Assembly (NCBI GenBank): GCA_030490835.1
Contig: CM059972.1
Location: 33,893,452-33,957,451 of the forward strand
Source of the DNA: Annona cherimola
Taxonomy: Eukaryota; Streptophyta; Magnoliopsida; Magnoliales; Annonaceae
DNA length: 64,000 nucleotides
Direction of reading: 5' to 3'
The translations under genes and the position numbers were made by a program. Within the stretch, counting starts at the first letter, position 1. Every line of letters begins with the position of its first letter. Positions 34,097-47,300 of the stretch are shown here, piece after piece. The notes below the pieces were generated by a model. It did not search any database and was not told the origin of the DNA. It saw only the letters and a program-made list of their open reading frames with translations.

Positions 34097-36130
34097 GTAG
34101 GGAGATCGAATTTGGCTCCAGCTAGACTCATGCATCTCATCTTTCTCTTCCCTAGCTCTCCACCTTCGTTCGTCCCTCCCTCTTCTGTCCTCCTTCCCTC
34201 TTTTTGATGATGGCAGATAGCAAAAATGGTTTGAACTTTGAACCACCCAAGTAAATTCCTAGTTGTTTTTGTCATTTTCTGTTCACTCGAGGAGAGCGAC
34301 AATGAAGACCACCATCAATGGATGAAAAGAATGTTTTTTATGCTGGTGGACTGCTAACAATCATGCTTTCTGGATTTTTCAAGTGACCATGGCTACCTTG
34401 ATTTGCAGATGAATCAGCAAATCATTGTAGATGAACAAAGCAGATGAATAGTGTTTCTTAGATTTAATGGTCTCGAGAATTTATGGGCGAATTGACCACC
34501 AAAGTTGTTGATTGATGCTTTAAATTTGCCTCTTATATGCAGATTGCTACTGAAATTAGGTAGGCTTGTGATTAGTGTGGATGATACCAGCGATCATGAT
34601 TGTAGGTGGTGGAGATGGTGCGCTGCACAGTGATTGTTGCTGGTGCTGAATGGATTCATGATGAACGATTGAGAAGGGTGTTCCATGCTGCTATTGTTGC
34701 TGGTGGAGGCCAACGCTTGGAGGTGGGTTTACGTAACGCCATAGAAAATTTGGGGGAAGAAACGATGGTGGAGCACCCCCACTCGTACTCCTATGGTACA
34801 ATTCGATCGGTGCTCATGTAGCCATCAAAGATGCAATCTAGACTACTAAACAATTGTGTAATTTTCAAAATTTAATTTGATATGTTTTCTGTTTTATTAA
34901 CTTGAAATTTTAGTTAGATAAATTTAAAATAAAAAAAATTTTATTTTTGATTTTTCATGAATATATTATATTAATATTTATATAATTCATTAACTCATAT
35001 GGGATCAGTTGAAGTCATTTAAAGCAGCTATGGTTTTACCCCTAAATTATTTAGACATCTAATAAATATACTAAGTTATATATATATATATATTTAAGCT
35101 TATTTAGTTTATTTAATATATGTGGTCTCTTTTCTATAGTAAGATTATAGTATTTTTATATTTTTAAAATTAATACGAATTTGTCCATTATACATTTCCT
35201 ATTAAAGATTCTCATATTATAAGTATGATTTTCCTAAATAAACTTTTTCCAAGTATTTTAAAACATTTCTAGCCCATTTAATTCCTTTTCTCATTTCTAT
35301 GCATGATAACCTATTTTATAGCAAATATAGAGATTTTATGAAAATGTACCTTTTTGAAGAATGTTTATAAATTTTGATTTTAATTTTATGAATTTTAAAT
35401 TGAAAAGAGCAACAGGAGAGATGAGTTAAACTTATGAATCTTTGTAGACTTAGCTTACTAACTTCACAAATTAGCTCAGTACAACAAATTGATTCTTTTT
35501 GTAATTAAATTATTTAATTTTTAAAATCAAATTAATATTTATTTTCATTATACTTTTATTATTTTTAGCTTTCTATTTTAAACTGGTCATAGAAGATCAA
35601 ACCTCATACATGTCGGCATTAAACATTAGGTTTTATTATTACAAGTATTTTACTATACTTTTTAAATAAAAGGAGATTACATGCTACCCGCTGCACATTT
35701 GCTTCCAATTGTATTTAATTGTAAATAGAAAATCTATTTTTTATATTTTTAATTTTAAACACGGGGTATTATTTTCATTTTAAATTGCAAAAGTGACCAC
35801 AATACCCCTATGTCTAAAAATTTAAAAATAAATACATGCATCTCCAAAAGCTGTAAAAATTAGTTTATAGAATAAATAACTCAATAAAATTAATCAATTT
35901 AAATTTAATTTAATTCGAATTAATTTTTATATTTTGATTTAATAGATTATATTTTAAATCACACAAATTTACAATAAAAAAGCATGAGCATTATAATTTT
36001 TGTTATTAAAATAATTTAGACATTTGTTATTTAATGCAATTAAAAATAACATAACTAGTGCAAATATAAAGGTTAATCATTTCTTTTTTTTAATCTTCAA
36101 TTGAGATTGATTAGAATCATAAAAAATTGA
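34097..36130. other. Intergenic DNA without a recognised gene
   Basis: 34100-34860 has more balanced base content, but its short ORFs (for example 34606-34821) have no recognised domain. From 34860 the sequence is very AT-rich with a TA dinucleotide run near 35080. I see no RNA gene. Confidence 0.4.
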
Positions 36131-36132
36131 GT

Positions 36133-36790
36133 CAACTTTAAAGAGTTTTTTATGAATTTTTATTTAATATAAATATTCTAATTAATTATTTTAAATTTAA
36201 ATTAATATGTATCTTTAATTTGCAAATTTTTTATAATTCATGTATTATACGCACATGCCATATTTTCAGGAATGAATTGCTATTCATTATTCTGCTTGCT
36301 GTAATAAAGAAGCATTCAAACTTTTTAGATGATTGTTGGAACGAGATTTGGTTACAACGGTTTTGCTTATAACGGCGAGAGACATTTATGATTTCATGAG
36401 ATCATATTAAGGAAAATGTCGAGATGAAAGTACAAAATATCAATTCACCTATGCTCATTTACAGGAAGACAACTTTAAAGAGTTTTTTTTATGAATTTTT
36501 ATTTAATATAAGTATTCTAATTAATTATTTTTAATTTAATTTAAAGTAATATGTATATTGAATTTGCAAATTTTTTATAATTCATGTATTATACTCACAT
36601 GCCATATATTTTAGGAATGAATTGGTATTCATCATTTTGCTTGCTGTAATAAAGAAGCATTCAAACTTTTTAGATGATTGTTGGAACGAGGTTTGGTTTT
36701 AATGGTTTTGCTTATAACGACGAGAGACATTTATGATTTCATGAGCTCATACTAAGAAAAATATCGATTCACGTCTGCTCATTTACAACT
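36133..36790 (+). repeat. Tandem duplication of about 330 bp
   Basis: Copy 1 (36133-36469) and copy 2 (36470-36790) both start CAACTTTAAAGAG. They share ATTCATGTATTATAC, GCTTGCTGTAATAAAGAAGC, TTAGATGATTGTTGGAACGA and CGAGAGACATTTATGATTTC. They differ by scattered changes and a short deletion in copy 2. Confidence 0.85.
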
Positions 36791-38640
36791 GAAGGTGAAG
36801 GGTTGATATATATTTTTTTAGAATGATCTATTTTTAATGCAATTTAAATTAATATCTATAATTAATGTACTCTCTTAAATAAAATTTATATTTTATCTTT
36901 ATATTAGATTTCAAAAGTCATGAAGTACGAAAATTTTATGTAAACTATAACAATACTATTTTAGATAATTTGGATATATTTATATAACACAAATACAATT
37001 AAAATTATATTTATTTTTATGATATTATTTATGAGATTACATAAAAGCTAATTAGCATAAAGTCCTAAAAGTCATATATATTTATTTAATTTATTTATAT
37101 CTAAATTACAGTGTAATCATTATAAAAATAGTCTCAAAAAGTCATATATTTATATTATTATATCTAAATTACAATTATATATAATTTAAATAAAAATAAT
37201 TTATTGCATATTTATTTTTATTATTACATTTTATATATTTAATTAAATTTTTATTTCACATAATTTATATTAATCATTATTTTATACTAATTTCGAATGC
37301 ATGCCCACATTGAACGGGGGCACTAGCGGTTACATCCATTAACTTGTAGTTGCCATATAATTTTTGTGTAAAAAATATAAATGTCATTAATTATTACATC
37401 AAGATCTCGATTTCAATGTAATTTCTCTTAAAATGAAGTGAAATGATATAACGTAACTACAAAATGATGTAATTTTTTATAAAGTTTTTATTTAATACAA
37501 ATATTTATTAAATTAATAATATTTTATTTTTAAATTAATATTGTCTTCCATAATATATGAATTGTTATAATGACATGCATTTTTACACTGATGACGCAGG
37601 AAATAAGAAAGTTGGATTTTAGGTGAATTTCTTAGTAATTATAACTGGGATGATTTATGTGTAATCTAAGAATTTATTTTTAATATTTTATTTATTTTAT
37701 AAATTTTGAGCGCACACACCTTAAAATTTTTTTAGTAAAATTTGGTACTTTTTAAATTAGTATTTTTTTACTCACGATATATGCTCATTCTCCAAATGGT
37801 CAAATTTGATGTGTGAATATACATTTTAAGTTATACATTTACATGATATAATCATTGGATCTATGATTTCTATATACATTTACATAATATAATCATTGTT
37901 ACTAATTTTTTTAAATAAAATTGAATCATTGATATAAATTTTTAATCATAGAAATGTGACAACTTATTCCCTTGAAAGGATAGGAAATTAGCTACACCTA
38001 AGTACATTCAATTCAAATTCACTTAAATCATGAAAATTTTGTTGAAGTTTTTTTTTTTTTTATAAATTTTCTATTTGAATGATTTATTTTTAATTTAATC
38101 TAAATTAATATTAATATTGATTTTATTTTTCAAATGAAATTTATAATTTAGCTTTAATTTAAATTTTGAAAGTTGACGATCCATCGTTTTAATTCATACG
38201 CGTTACACTAAATTAAATAAATAAAATTCAAGCAATAAAAAATTAATCAGATCTTTGCGGATTGATATTGGTATAAAAATAATAATTTTTAATGTATGAA
38301 CTTATGATATTTAACCTTTTATATTGAAAAAATATTACAATTAAAATGAACATGTCATTATTCTTAAACCAATCCTAAAAAGTCACATATATTTATATTA
38401 TTAAATATGAATTACAGTTATATGTATTTTTTAAAAAAGTCATATATAATAATTATTAATTTTTTATATATTTATATAAATTTTTATTTTCTTTAATTTA
38501 ATTAATTATTATTTTTAATTATAGCTTTATATATTTATTTAGTGTTAAAATTTTTTAAAGGTTTGCGTAGTTCTAAAATGAATTATTAAGTATATATCTT
38601 TTGCAAAATACACAATTTCATATAAAATATTTTTAAAAAT
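36791..38640. other. AT-rich intergenic DNA
   Basis: No gene, RNA or mobile element recognised. Mostly A/T with short homopolymer runs. Confidence 0.4.
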
Positions 38641-39508
38641 ATTAAAATTAGATGTTGTTAGATGTTATTAGATCCCATTAGATATTATTAGATATTGTTA
38701 GATGCTATAAGATACTGTTAAATGCTATTAAATGTCATTAGATGCTATTAGATTTAGGTAGATTTTATTAAATTCCATTATCTGAGTTTTAAATTATCTA
38801 ATTAAGGTATAATTGACCTTATAAGGGGTTTAGGATTATATTACAAGTGTTAAATTTAATTAGTTAATATTAAAAATTAGATTACATTTGGATGTTGTTA
38901 AATGCCGTTAGATGTCATTAGATGTCGTTAGATATTGTTAGATATCATTAGTTGTTGTTAGAGGTCATTAGATTTATGTGGATTTCATTAAACCTTATAA
39001 TTTGAGTTTAAATTATGTAATTAAGATATAAATGACTTTATAAAGGGCTTAAAATCATATTATAGGTGTTAAATTAGGATTTAATTATTAATATCAAAAA
39101 ATAAATTCGGTTAGATGTCGTTAGATCCTATTAGATGTCCTTAGATGTAGTTAGATGCAGTTAGATTCAGTTAGATACGTTAGATTTAGGTAGATTGTAT
39201 TAAATCCTATTCTCTAAATTTTAAATTATATAATTATGATGTAAATGACCTTATAAAGGGATTAAGATCATATTACAAGTATTAAATTAGGATTAACTTA
39301 TTAATATGAAAAATTAGATTCCATTAGAAGTCGTTAGATATTGTTAGATGTTGTTAGATGCTGTTAGATGTTGTTAAATTTTATTAGATTTATATGGATT
39401 GCATTAACTCCTATTATTTGAGTTTTGAATTATGCAATTGAGATATAAATGAACTTATAAGAGACCTAAAATTATATTACATGTGTTAAATTAGGATTGA
39501 CTTATTAA
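38641..39508 (+). repeat. Satellite-like array with TTAGATG 10-bp subrepeats (left part)
   Basis: About four units of 200-240 bp. Each unit has 6-10 copies of a 10-bp subrepeat (consensus TTAGATGYTG with variation), then a conserved spacer holding GATTTAGGTAGATT, GAGTTTTAAATTAT, AATGACCTTATAA and TTAGGATTAACTTATTAATA. Units start near 38641, 38880, 39108 and 39310. The array continues after the solo LTR. Confidence 0.85.
39504..39508. other. Target site duplication ATTAA (left copy)
   Basis: ATTAA precedes the solo LTR start and recurs at 41158-41162. Confidence 0.88.
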
Positions 39509-41157
39509 TGTTGGTCCCGAGTTGATGGCAATTACCCAAGAGGGGAGGGGTGAATTGGGTATTTAAAAATTTATAACTTAAACAGAAACTTTACCCCGGA
39601 TTAATCTAGTCCCCTTAATGAAGAAACGAAATGGAAAGCAATATAAGGTAGAGAGCAGAAATATAAATCAAGCACACAAGATTTTTATAGTGGTTCGGGC
39701 AACCTCCCTACTCCACTCTTCCAAGCTCACACTCCTTGTGACTTGGGTTCCACTATTGTATTCTCCCAATACAATTAGAGCCACTTCTCTCTTCTAGATT
39801 CCAGCTCTAGGGGGCATAAAAAACACACTGCACAAGTAGGTGATGAGTCTCACTCCAATCACACACTACTTTGCATACACTTGATCTTAGCTACCCAAGC
39901 TAAATCAAGCTTAATACAATTAAACGAAATAACAAAAGAAGTCTACACTTTACAGATGTGTAGAAGCGATTTGGCGCAGAGAAGAACTTGTAATATAGGC
40001 TTTGAAGATTCAGATATTGAGCTCTAGCAGTTTGAAGCAGAGTTCTTCTTCTTTGAATGGCTTGATCTCTTTTAAGCTCTTGGATATAGGAGTTAAGCAC
40101 ACTTAATGATTCTTAGCTACTTCTCTCGTCCACCATGAATGCCTTTTATAATTTTGGAGGGAATTCGAACGTTAGAAGGTAGGTGGCGCGCATTTAATGC
40201 GCCAACGTTTGAAAATTATCCGACCGTTGCGACCCAAGTCGCAGGCGGAGTCGACTTCGGATGCGACTTCGCCCAAGTCGTAGATGGAGTCGACTTCGAG
40301 TGCGACTTCGCCTTCGGTTTGTGACTTCAAGTTTCAGATCGGGTCGACTTGGGCATCGACTTGACCCAAGTCGCAGGTGAAGTCGACTTCGGGTGCGACT
40401 TCACCTTGTCAGTTGGCTTTGATGAACTTGAAGACTTTGGAGATTGCTTGTTCCTTCATGCCTTTATTTCTTTTTCATTTCTCATGTCTTTCTTTTTGAA
40501 ATATTGTTTTTGCTTTTATTTGCTCCATGTTTTGTAAGCCTTGAATCATATGATCTTGAATAACTTCTTGGTCAAGCTTATGCATCTTGTTTTGAACTTG
40601 GATTGGTCTTCATAGCTTGAGTTTCTTCATCTTGAGATATGCTTGGAGCTTTGCTTTGGACTTGATAGATTTAAGTTGATCTTGCACCTTTGATTTGGTT
40701 TTGAGAACACTCAAGTTGACTCTTGGAACTGCATCTTTGATCTTAGAAAAACTCAAGTCGCACTTGGGGTCGACTTCGTCCGCGACTTCGCCCAAGTCGC
40801 AACTGGAGTCGACTTCGGCATTCTTCCATCCCAAATTCAGCTCTGGAGTGATTTTCCCGACTGAAGTCGATGCTGGAGTCGACTTCGTTTGCGACTTGGC
40901 TTCCCAAGTCGCAAGTGGAGTCGACTTGGCCTGCGACTTCACTTGTTCTTCTCCCATATTCAACTCTGGACAGATTTGGCCCTTTGAAGTCGTTCTTGGA
41001 GTCGACTTGGAGAACGACTTGGCCTTCCATGCTCTCTTTCCTTTAAATGTATATGCCTTAAACATTTCTCCAAACATGTTAGTAGCCAAGACATTCTCAA
41101 ATGGATTTGTTAATCATCAAAATATAGTTTTAGCTAGTTTTCCACATATTTCCAACA
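39509..41157 (-). mobile_element. Solo copia LTR, 1649 bp
   Basis: Minus-strand LTR of the Sirevirus-type family. On the plus strand it starts TGTTGGTCCCGAG and ends TTTCCAACA, with an ATTAA target copy on each side. No internal sequence is present, so the element was reduced to one LTR by recombination between its LTRs. GTCGAC dyads are at 40240-40400 and 40770-41010. Confidence 0.93.
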
Positions 41158-41660
41158 ATTAATATAAAAAATTAGATTCGGTTAGATGTCGTTAGATACT
41201 GTTAGATGTTGTTAGATCTGGTTAGATGCCGTTAGATACTATTAAATGTTGTTAGATTTCGTTAGATTTAAATAGATTTCATTAAATCCTCATTAAATCC
41301 TTTTATCTGAGTTTTAAATTATATAATTATGATATAAATGACCTTATAAGGGGCTTAAGATCATATTATAAGTATTATATTAATATTAACTTATTAATAT
41401 AAAAAAATTAGATTTCATTAGAGGTTGTTAGATGTTGTTAGATCCAACTAGATGCAGTTAGATATCGTTAGATATTGTTAAATTTAAGTAATTGTATTAA
41501 ATCCTATTATTTGAGTTTTAAGTTCCGTATTTAATGTATAAATGACCTTATAAGGATTCTAAGATCATATTGTAGATATTAAATTAAGATTAACTTACTA
41601 ATATCAAAAGTTAAATTTGACTAGATGTTGTTAGATGCTATTAAATGCTGTTAGAGTCTA
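41158..41660 (+). repeat. Satellite-like array with TTAGATG subrepeats (right part)
   Basis: The array resumes in the same phase after the solo LTR. Two units (near 41163 and 41405) and the start of a third (near 41600) carry the 10-bp subrepeats and the same spacer. It ends near 41660. Confidence 0.83.
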
Positions 41661-43690
41661 TTATATTTGAAAAATAAAAAATATTATTAAATTTTCAAAA
41701 ATTTAGAAATAAATATTGAAATTGTTATTTTTGATAGTACCTTAATTACATGAACTTTAAATAATATAACATAATTTCTTATATAAAATATACTTTTCAA
41801 CTTTACCAATTATAATGAAATATTATTAAAGATAATATTTTCTACGCGAATATTTTTTAAAAATGTCAAATAATAAAAAATTATGTCTATATATAATTTA
41901 GTGATTGATCTACCAAATGAATGGACTAGATTGTGATTTCGTCTACATATAATATAAATTTTATCAAAAAACTGAACATATTTATATTTTTAAACAAATA
42001 TACTCATACTATAAAATTACCATAATGCCCCTACTATTTTTTTTTCTCGTAGGAACAACTTCCCATGGGCTGTGCCCCGTTCCTAAAATGCGCATGAGAT
42101 AGTACTTGAGTCTTTTGTCCTTAAAAATTGAAGAATATATATTAAAAATGTGAAACCTAGCCGGGGCAAGATGTAAGATGGGCTTACATATCCATCTCAA
42201 GAAATAATGAAAAGAAAGACCAGTCGGTGCGTTTAGACGCATATAATCACTACTATATAAATATGAAACTTGGCCGGGGAATCAAAAGTGGGCCCACACA
42301 TCTATCTCAGCAAATTTTTTTTTTTTTAAAAATAACTTGCGTAGCTAATGGTCGCTATCCATATAGAGTGTGCATCTCGTGTGTTCTTGAATGATCAATT
42401 TGACGGTGGATTGCACTGCTTAACATTGATGAATGGCAAGGATAACGCACAAGTTTGGCATGCGGTACTTGTTTAAGTGGGAGTACGAAAATATGGGAGT
42501 GACAATTGTAATTGTGATTATTATAAAGAAGAGTGAACTTTTGGAGATGGAGTGGATGTACAAAGGTGGGAAAAGGCTGGCAATTTTTTCTTGCATTTTG
42601 ATGCTTAGAATCGAATAAGAACCCTTGATGGACAAGGATTTGGTCACATGGAAAAGATTAAAAGTGGGAAGCATACCTTCTTTTTCTGCGAAATTACTCC
42701 GCTACCCTTCCGATATATTATATTCTACCTAGCTAATTAATTTCAATCATGGACGTCTCCAGGTAAAAGGGTTGAGTTGCTTTCATCTGGTTGCCGTGCA
42801 TATTTTGATTTAACGCTGTCTTAATCAATCAACTCCAATTCCTTTTTATCCAAATCAGATCTTTACTTGAAATTCAGAGGGCGTCATGTTTACATAATGA
42901 AAAAATATGGTTAGAAAGGTAAGTGAGCTAAGATCATGAACAAAAATTTAATTCCATCCCGCTAAATAACCCTTAAAGAAGTGGGATACTGTTGCTAATT
43001 AATAGTTTTTAAGTTCTAGCCTAGGATAGCACATCTGAGCTTGAGTTCCTGAAGTCCAAGACCTTAAATCCTATGATAGCTCGATTTGGAGTTGTGGACC
43101 TTACGACACAATAAAAAAATAATTCATAATAAGGGATACATGTCACTAATGCATTAATGATGATTGCAGTGATTTAGGATGGTTAATGAATTTCATCAAC
43201 TAATTCAGAACTTATTACGTGTTGACAATGAAATGTGATAATGATTTATAACTAATTACTGTCTTCAATTTCTAACCACTCTCAAGTCTCAAGTAATTTC
43301 CATCTAATACTCAAATGGTTTTTTACTTCTACTTAAATTTAGGCAGTGCATAGTGATACTTTAATCCGATATTAGATGATCAGATCATGAGAAAGTGTGA
43401 TTGATTGGGCGTGACAAGGGTGCAAGAATAGAAGGGCAATATGGTCTACTAGGAAAGATGATGAGGACATCAATAATGTGTGAGAGGGAGAGAAGAAAAA
43501 GTAAAGAAGCAACCTCCCAATCATGTTGAAAGAGCCTATCTCACAGGCAAAAGGTCCACCACACGCTTTCAAATGTCTATCGCATCAGGAATCTAGGACA
43601 CCGTATGTGGGCCACATTCTCTAATCTTATGTGGCACCACTTTTTTTGATGTGCAAACATAGCCAAACGCCACGGCGGCTTCATGTATGA
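41661..43690. other. Intergenic DNA, no gene recognised
   Basis: A short repeated phrase (GAAACCTAGCCGGGG near 42152 and GAAACTTGGCCGGGG near 42265, each followed by a GGGC-containing stretch and CATCTATCTCA or a variant) is a local duplication of about 110 bp. Short ORFs near 42433-42674 on both strands overlap and have no known motif. Confidence 0.4.
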
Positions 43691-43771
43691 TTCCGTATAT
43701 ATATATATCTATCTAGGAGCTGTTCCGATGCAGTGGAACAGCAGTACATTTGATCAAAAGTGACCCCCACA

Positions 43772-43930
43772 CATATTAGAATGTAATAAAATTTTATATA
43801 ATCATTTATCCATATATAAATTTTATAGCAAATGGTTTAAACGTTGAAAAAACCACTTTAAAGTTGTTATTTAGATCAAACTATTTTATTGTGTTGAATT
43901 TGTACCATTTTCCGATGTGGCGCATATACA
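43772..43930 (+). repeat. Dispersed repeat, copy 1 (about 150 bp)
   Basis: Shares TATTAGAATGTAATAA, AACATTACTTTAAA-like and AAACTATTTTAT-like segments, in order, with 44314-44466. The copies are diverged and no ends are evident. It may be part of an old DNA transposon. Confidence 0.5.
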
Positions 43931-44313
43931 TATTTGATTGGGATGAAAATTGGTATGATAATAGAATATATTATTTTAAATACAATGGGTGGAGTAGATT
44001 ATGATTTGATGATCATGTGAGACCCATTTCAGCGATGCTGCACCTGAATATTTCCGTATATACATATATAAATATGTGAAAATTTTAGAGTGCCACTCTT
44101 CTCTACAACTAGATTACATAGAAGCGATATTATGCAACTTCTTTAATCTTTAAGATGTTAATGATTGAAGTCAAATATAATCCATTCATTGTATTCAACA
44201 TCACTTGTTTAGCTAAGAGACCAAATTTGATCCAAATCAAGTTATGCTTGGGCCGTATTTGCGCAAAAATATATATTTATGTGCAAATTACGAAAAAATC
44301 TTAGATCTATTTA

Positions 44314-44466
44314 CACATGTATTAGAATGTAATAATATTCTATAAAATTATTTATTCACGTAATAGTGACATTTATTAGATGTCGAAAACATTACTTTAA
44401 AATTGATATTTTAGCATTAAATTATTTTATGATGTTGATTTTACGCATTTATAGATGAGATCCATA
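44314..44466 (+). repeat. Dispersed repeat, copy 2 (about 150 bp)
   Basis: Diverged second copy of the repeat at 43772-43930, in the same orientation. Confidence 0.5.
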
Positions 44467-44888
44467 AACAGTAATCTTAGACAAATGAAAAAGTTTCTAT
44501 AATAATATAAATGATATTATATATAATACATTGAGCAAATTTTTTATTAACTATCAAGATGTTAAAAATAAAAAGGGTACATGGAAAACAGGTTTCATAA
44601 AAGCGAGTTCAAATTTTAGAAGTTATATATACACTCTTAAAAAAATTTCTTTTTTTACAAAATATAAGTTCCCAATGAAAATTACTTTTGGTAGTAAGGT
44701 AAAGCAAGATGTGTTACAAAAGCCATGACTTAGATTTTGTTTTTTTTTTTTTTAAGTTAAGCTTAGCGAGAGAGATGCATAAGGCTCTGCATAACCCAGC
44801 CGTATTTAATCATTGCTCATTTGTCTTTATCTCTTGTTATATATGGTGCCACTTTCAGGCCAAGCCATGAATGTCGGATTTTAATATG

Positions 44889-44951
44889 CCCTTTAGTTAA
44901 TTTAATAAGTCCTTTAGTTAATTTAATAAGTCCTTTAGTTAATTTAATAAG
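44889..44951 (+). repeat. 21-bp tandem repeat, three copies
   Basis: TCCTTTAGTTAATTTAATAAG occurs three times in direct succession. The first copy begins with C instead of T. Confidence 0.95.
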
Positions 44952-46754
44952 TTTCTGGGCAGCGATTTAATACACCCTATTGGTAGAAATTAAATTTTTA
45001 CGCAACATCACCAGTTTTTTATTTTAAAATTATTTCGAAAAAAAAAAACTAATCCATTCATAGCTTTTATCTGCCTATTACCTATAGTTCCAAAAATACA
45101 TGTTTTATACATTATATATGTGTTTTCAAGATTTAATGAGATGAGTTAAGCGAGACATTTGCTTAGCCTAGACTAACAAGATTATTCGACTCATATATTT
45201 ACTCTCAATTGGTTTTGGGTATTGACCATAATGTAATTTCTGATATGGAAAATATATTGCTAATAGCCTAATAATGAATATCATACATGGTTTAGATTTA
45301 AAAACATGTCTTTGAAAATAAAAAACCAAAAGATTGCCCTGAAATTTTCACGCAACCGGGTGTATTAGATCCGTCATCGTCACCTTAACAATATTTATAT
45401 GACTCAACGAGTAGAATGGATTGGCTATTACTTCTAATTCTATACGTTCACCCGTATTGACTGCATATCAGAGTTATAATACTTAAATTTTTTTCTTTTT
45501 TAGTTTCTCATAAATATGAAGGCCTTACCTCGCGCAACAAGTAAAGTCAAAATATACAATAATAAATTTTATTAAATGATATTTAGCTACTCTGGCTACA
45601 AATGCAATAATTGATATAAATGAGTGCGATGCAATTAGAGTAAGACTATGGATTAATTACATATAGTAATAGATGAAACACATACTGTTTTGATGTATAT
45701 AAAAATTATACGCAACAAACTTTTGCTACTTATAATATTCTATGGAGCAAATTTTTATTCGCTCTATAAAATTGTTGCAAAAAGTTTATTTGCAGTGCAG
45801 ATTTTTTCTTCATGTGAAATTTGTTTTATTTTTAGTTAAAATAAAATAACATATCGAATAAATTTAAATTTTTGATGTACTTCATATGGTGGAAGACGTA
45901 GTGGGGCTCTCATATTAACAAAAAAAAAAATAAAAAAAAATTAAAATTTGTTTACCTGCATGGATAAAATATAAAAAGAAAATTTCATCCAAATAACAAG
46001 AACATGACTATGTTGAACACAACGTGATATTTCTGACACATGTCGATCAACTTCGACCCATATTGTAGTGGAATTCAAGGGGAATTTTTGTATGATCGTA
46101 GCGGACTTCAAAGGGAATTCGTGTATGATCTGATTTTTACTGTCCAACACGTTTTGCAGCCGACAGATAAAGTTCAATCAAGCACTCAGGCAGTCGGTTC
46201 TGCAGAAGTCAAAAGATTTTGATTTATTTTACTTCCAAAATGGACGCACTATGCTGTCCAACTTTTTTTTTTTTCCTGCCTGCCCTGTACACATGCAGGC
46301 CTCCGTTCCGCGTTCTTGCGCCCCCTGATACCTTGGCATTTCGGTGAAAAGGTTACTTGCATTCCAAGTCCGAATATTGGTCGAGACGAAGTTGAGAAAT
46401 GAGAATATTTATATTTTTTCTACCCCATATGCAGAATCAGCTCTGCTGATGATTACCTAATCCACTCAAGGACCTGATGGACTAAACCCAACAAGAGCGC
46501 TCAAGATACATCTCATGTCGTGCAGGTGCATCCATTTTTAGACGACATTTAGGACCCAATGGAAATCAAACTCCAGTAGATAACTTCCCATAAATGAAGA
46601 AGAGTTATCATTCAATACTTATGTAATTAAGCATGCATTCCTCCATGCTTACCATTAATTTTTAAATTTTAAAATATATTTGAAATTTAAACTATCTTTT
46701 TATGTTTGTCAATTTATATTTATTTATGATTTGAAGAAGTTATGTATTACAAAC
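44952..46754. other. Intergenic DNA with fold-back element relatives
   Basis: No gene recognised. 45130-45240 is a half copy of the fold-back element at 46755-47300 (shared TTAAGCGAGACATTTGCTTAG and CTAACAAGATTATTC phrases). TAATACACCC at about 44968, and its reverse complement GGGTGTATTA at 45359, give a weak inverted pair about 400 bp apart. Confidence 0.4.
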
Positions 46755-47300
46755 TTTATTGTAACATATGCATAACATATATTTTTGAATTTAATAGTTA
46801 TATATTCACTTTCAAAAGATTTTTTTTTATTTTGCAATATATAGAGGGAGAAATGATCATGTTAGCCCAGACTAAGCCAATATCTCGCTTAACTCGTCTA
46901 AAAAAACCTATTTACAACACTTTTTTTTTTGTTTTTTCTTCATACACTTGTTTATCTAAGTGTATTTAATATATAAACTACGTTTTAATATTTTTGATAT
47001 GTATATATATATATTGAGATTTATAAAGATATGGATATTTTAAATACATCCCTATTTTTAAAAATCTCAAAAAAATATATACACTTATCTAAAAAGGTAA
47101 AACTTAAAATATATATTAAATACACTTAGAGAAACAAGCGCATGGAGAAAAAATAAAAAAACGCCATAAATAAATTTTTGAAATTGGCAGAGTGAGACAT
47201 TTGCTTAGCCATGACTAACAAGATCATTCCTCATATATAAATTTTCAATGAAAATGTTTTCTAAAAAAATTTCATTTTGGTAGCATAATAAAAATATTGT
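46755..47300. mobile_element. Fold-back (MITE-like) element, about 540 bp
   Basis: The two halves are imperfect reverse complements. Pairs: ATGATCATGTTAGCCCAGAC (46852) with the reverse complement of TGACTAACAAGATCATTCC (47211), and CTTGTTTATCTAAGTGTATT (46947) with the reverse complement of AATACACTTAGAGAAACAAG (47118). It is non-coding and very AT-rich. Related half copies at 44600-44720 and 45130-45240 show that it belongs to a family. Confidence 0.7.

Noticed and set aside
34606..34821. 71-codon ORF with moderate GC content
   Set aside because: No known motif, no promoter or splice context, and not repeated elsewhere in the window.
38641..41660. CRISPR array or telomeric repeat
   Set aside because: The repeat is a variable 10-mer with no unique spacers, the setting is a plant nuclear genome, and TTAGATG is not the plant telomere unit TTTAGGG.
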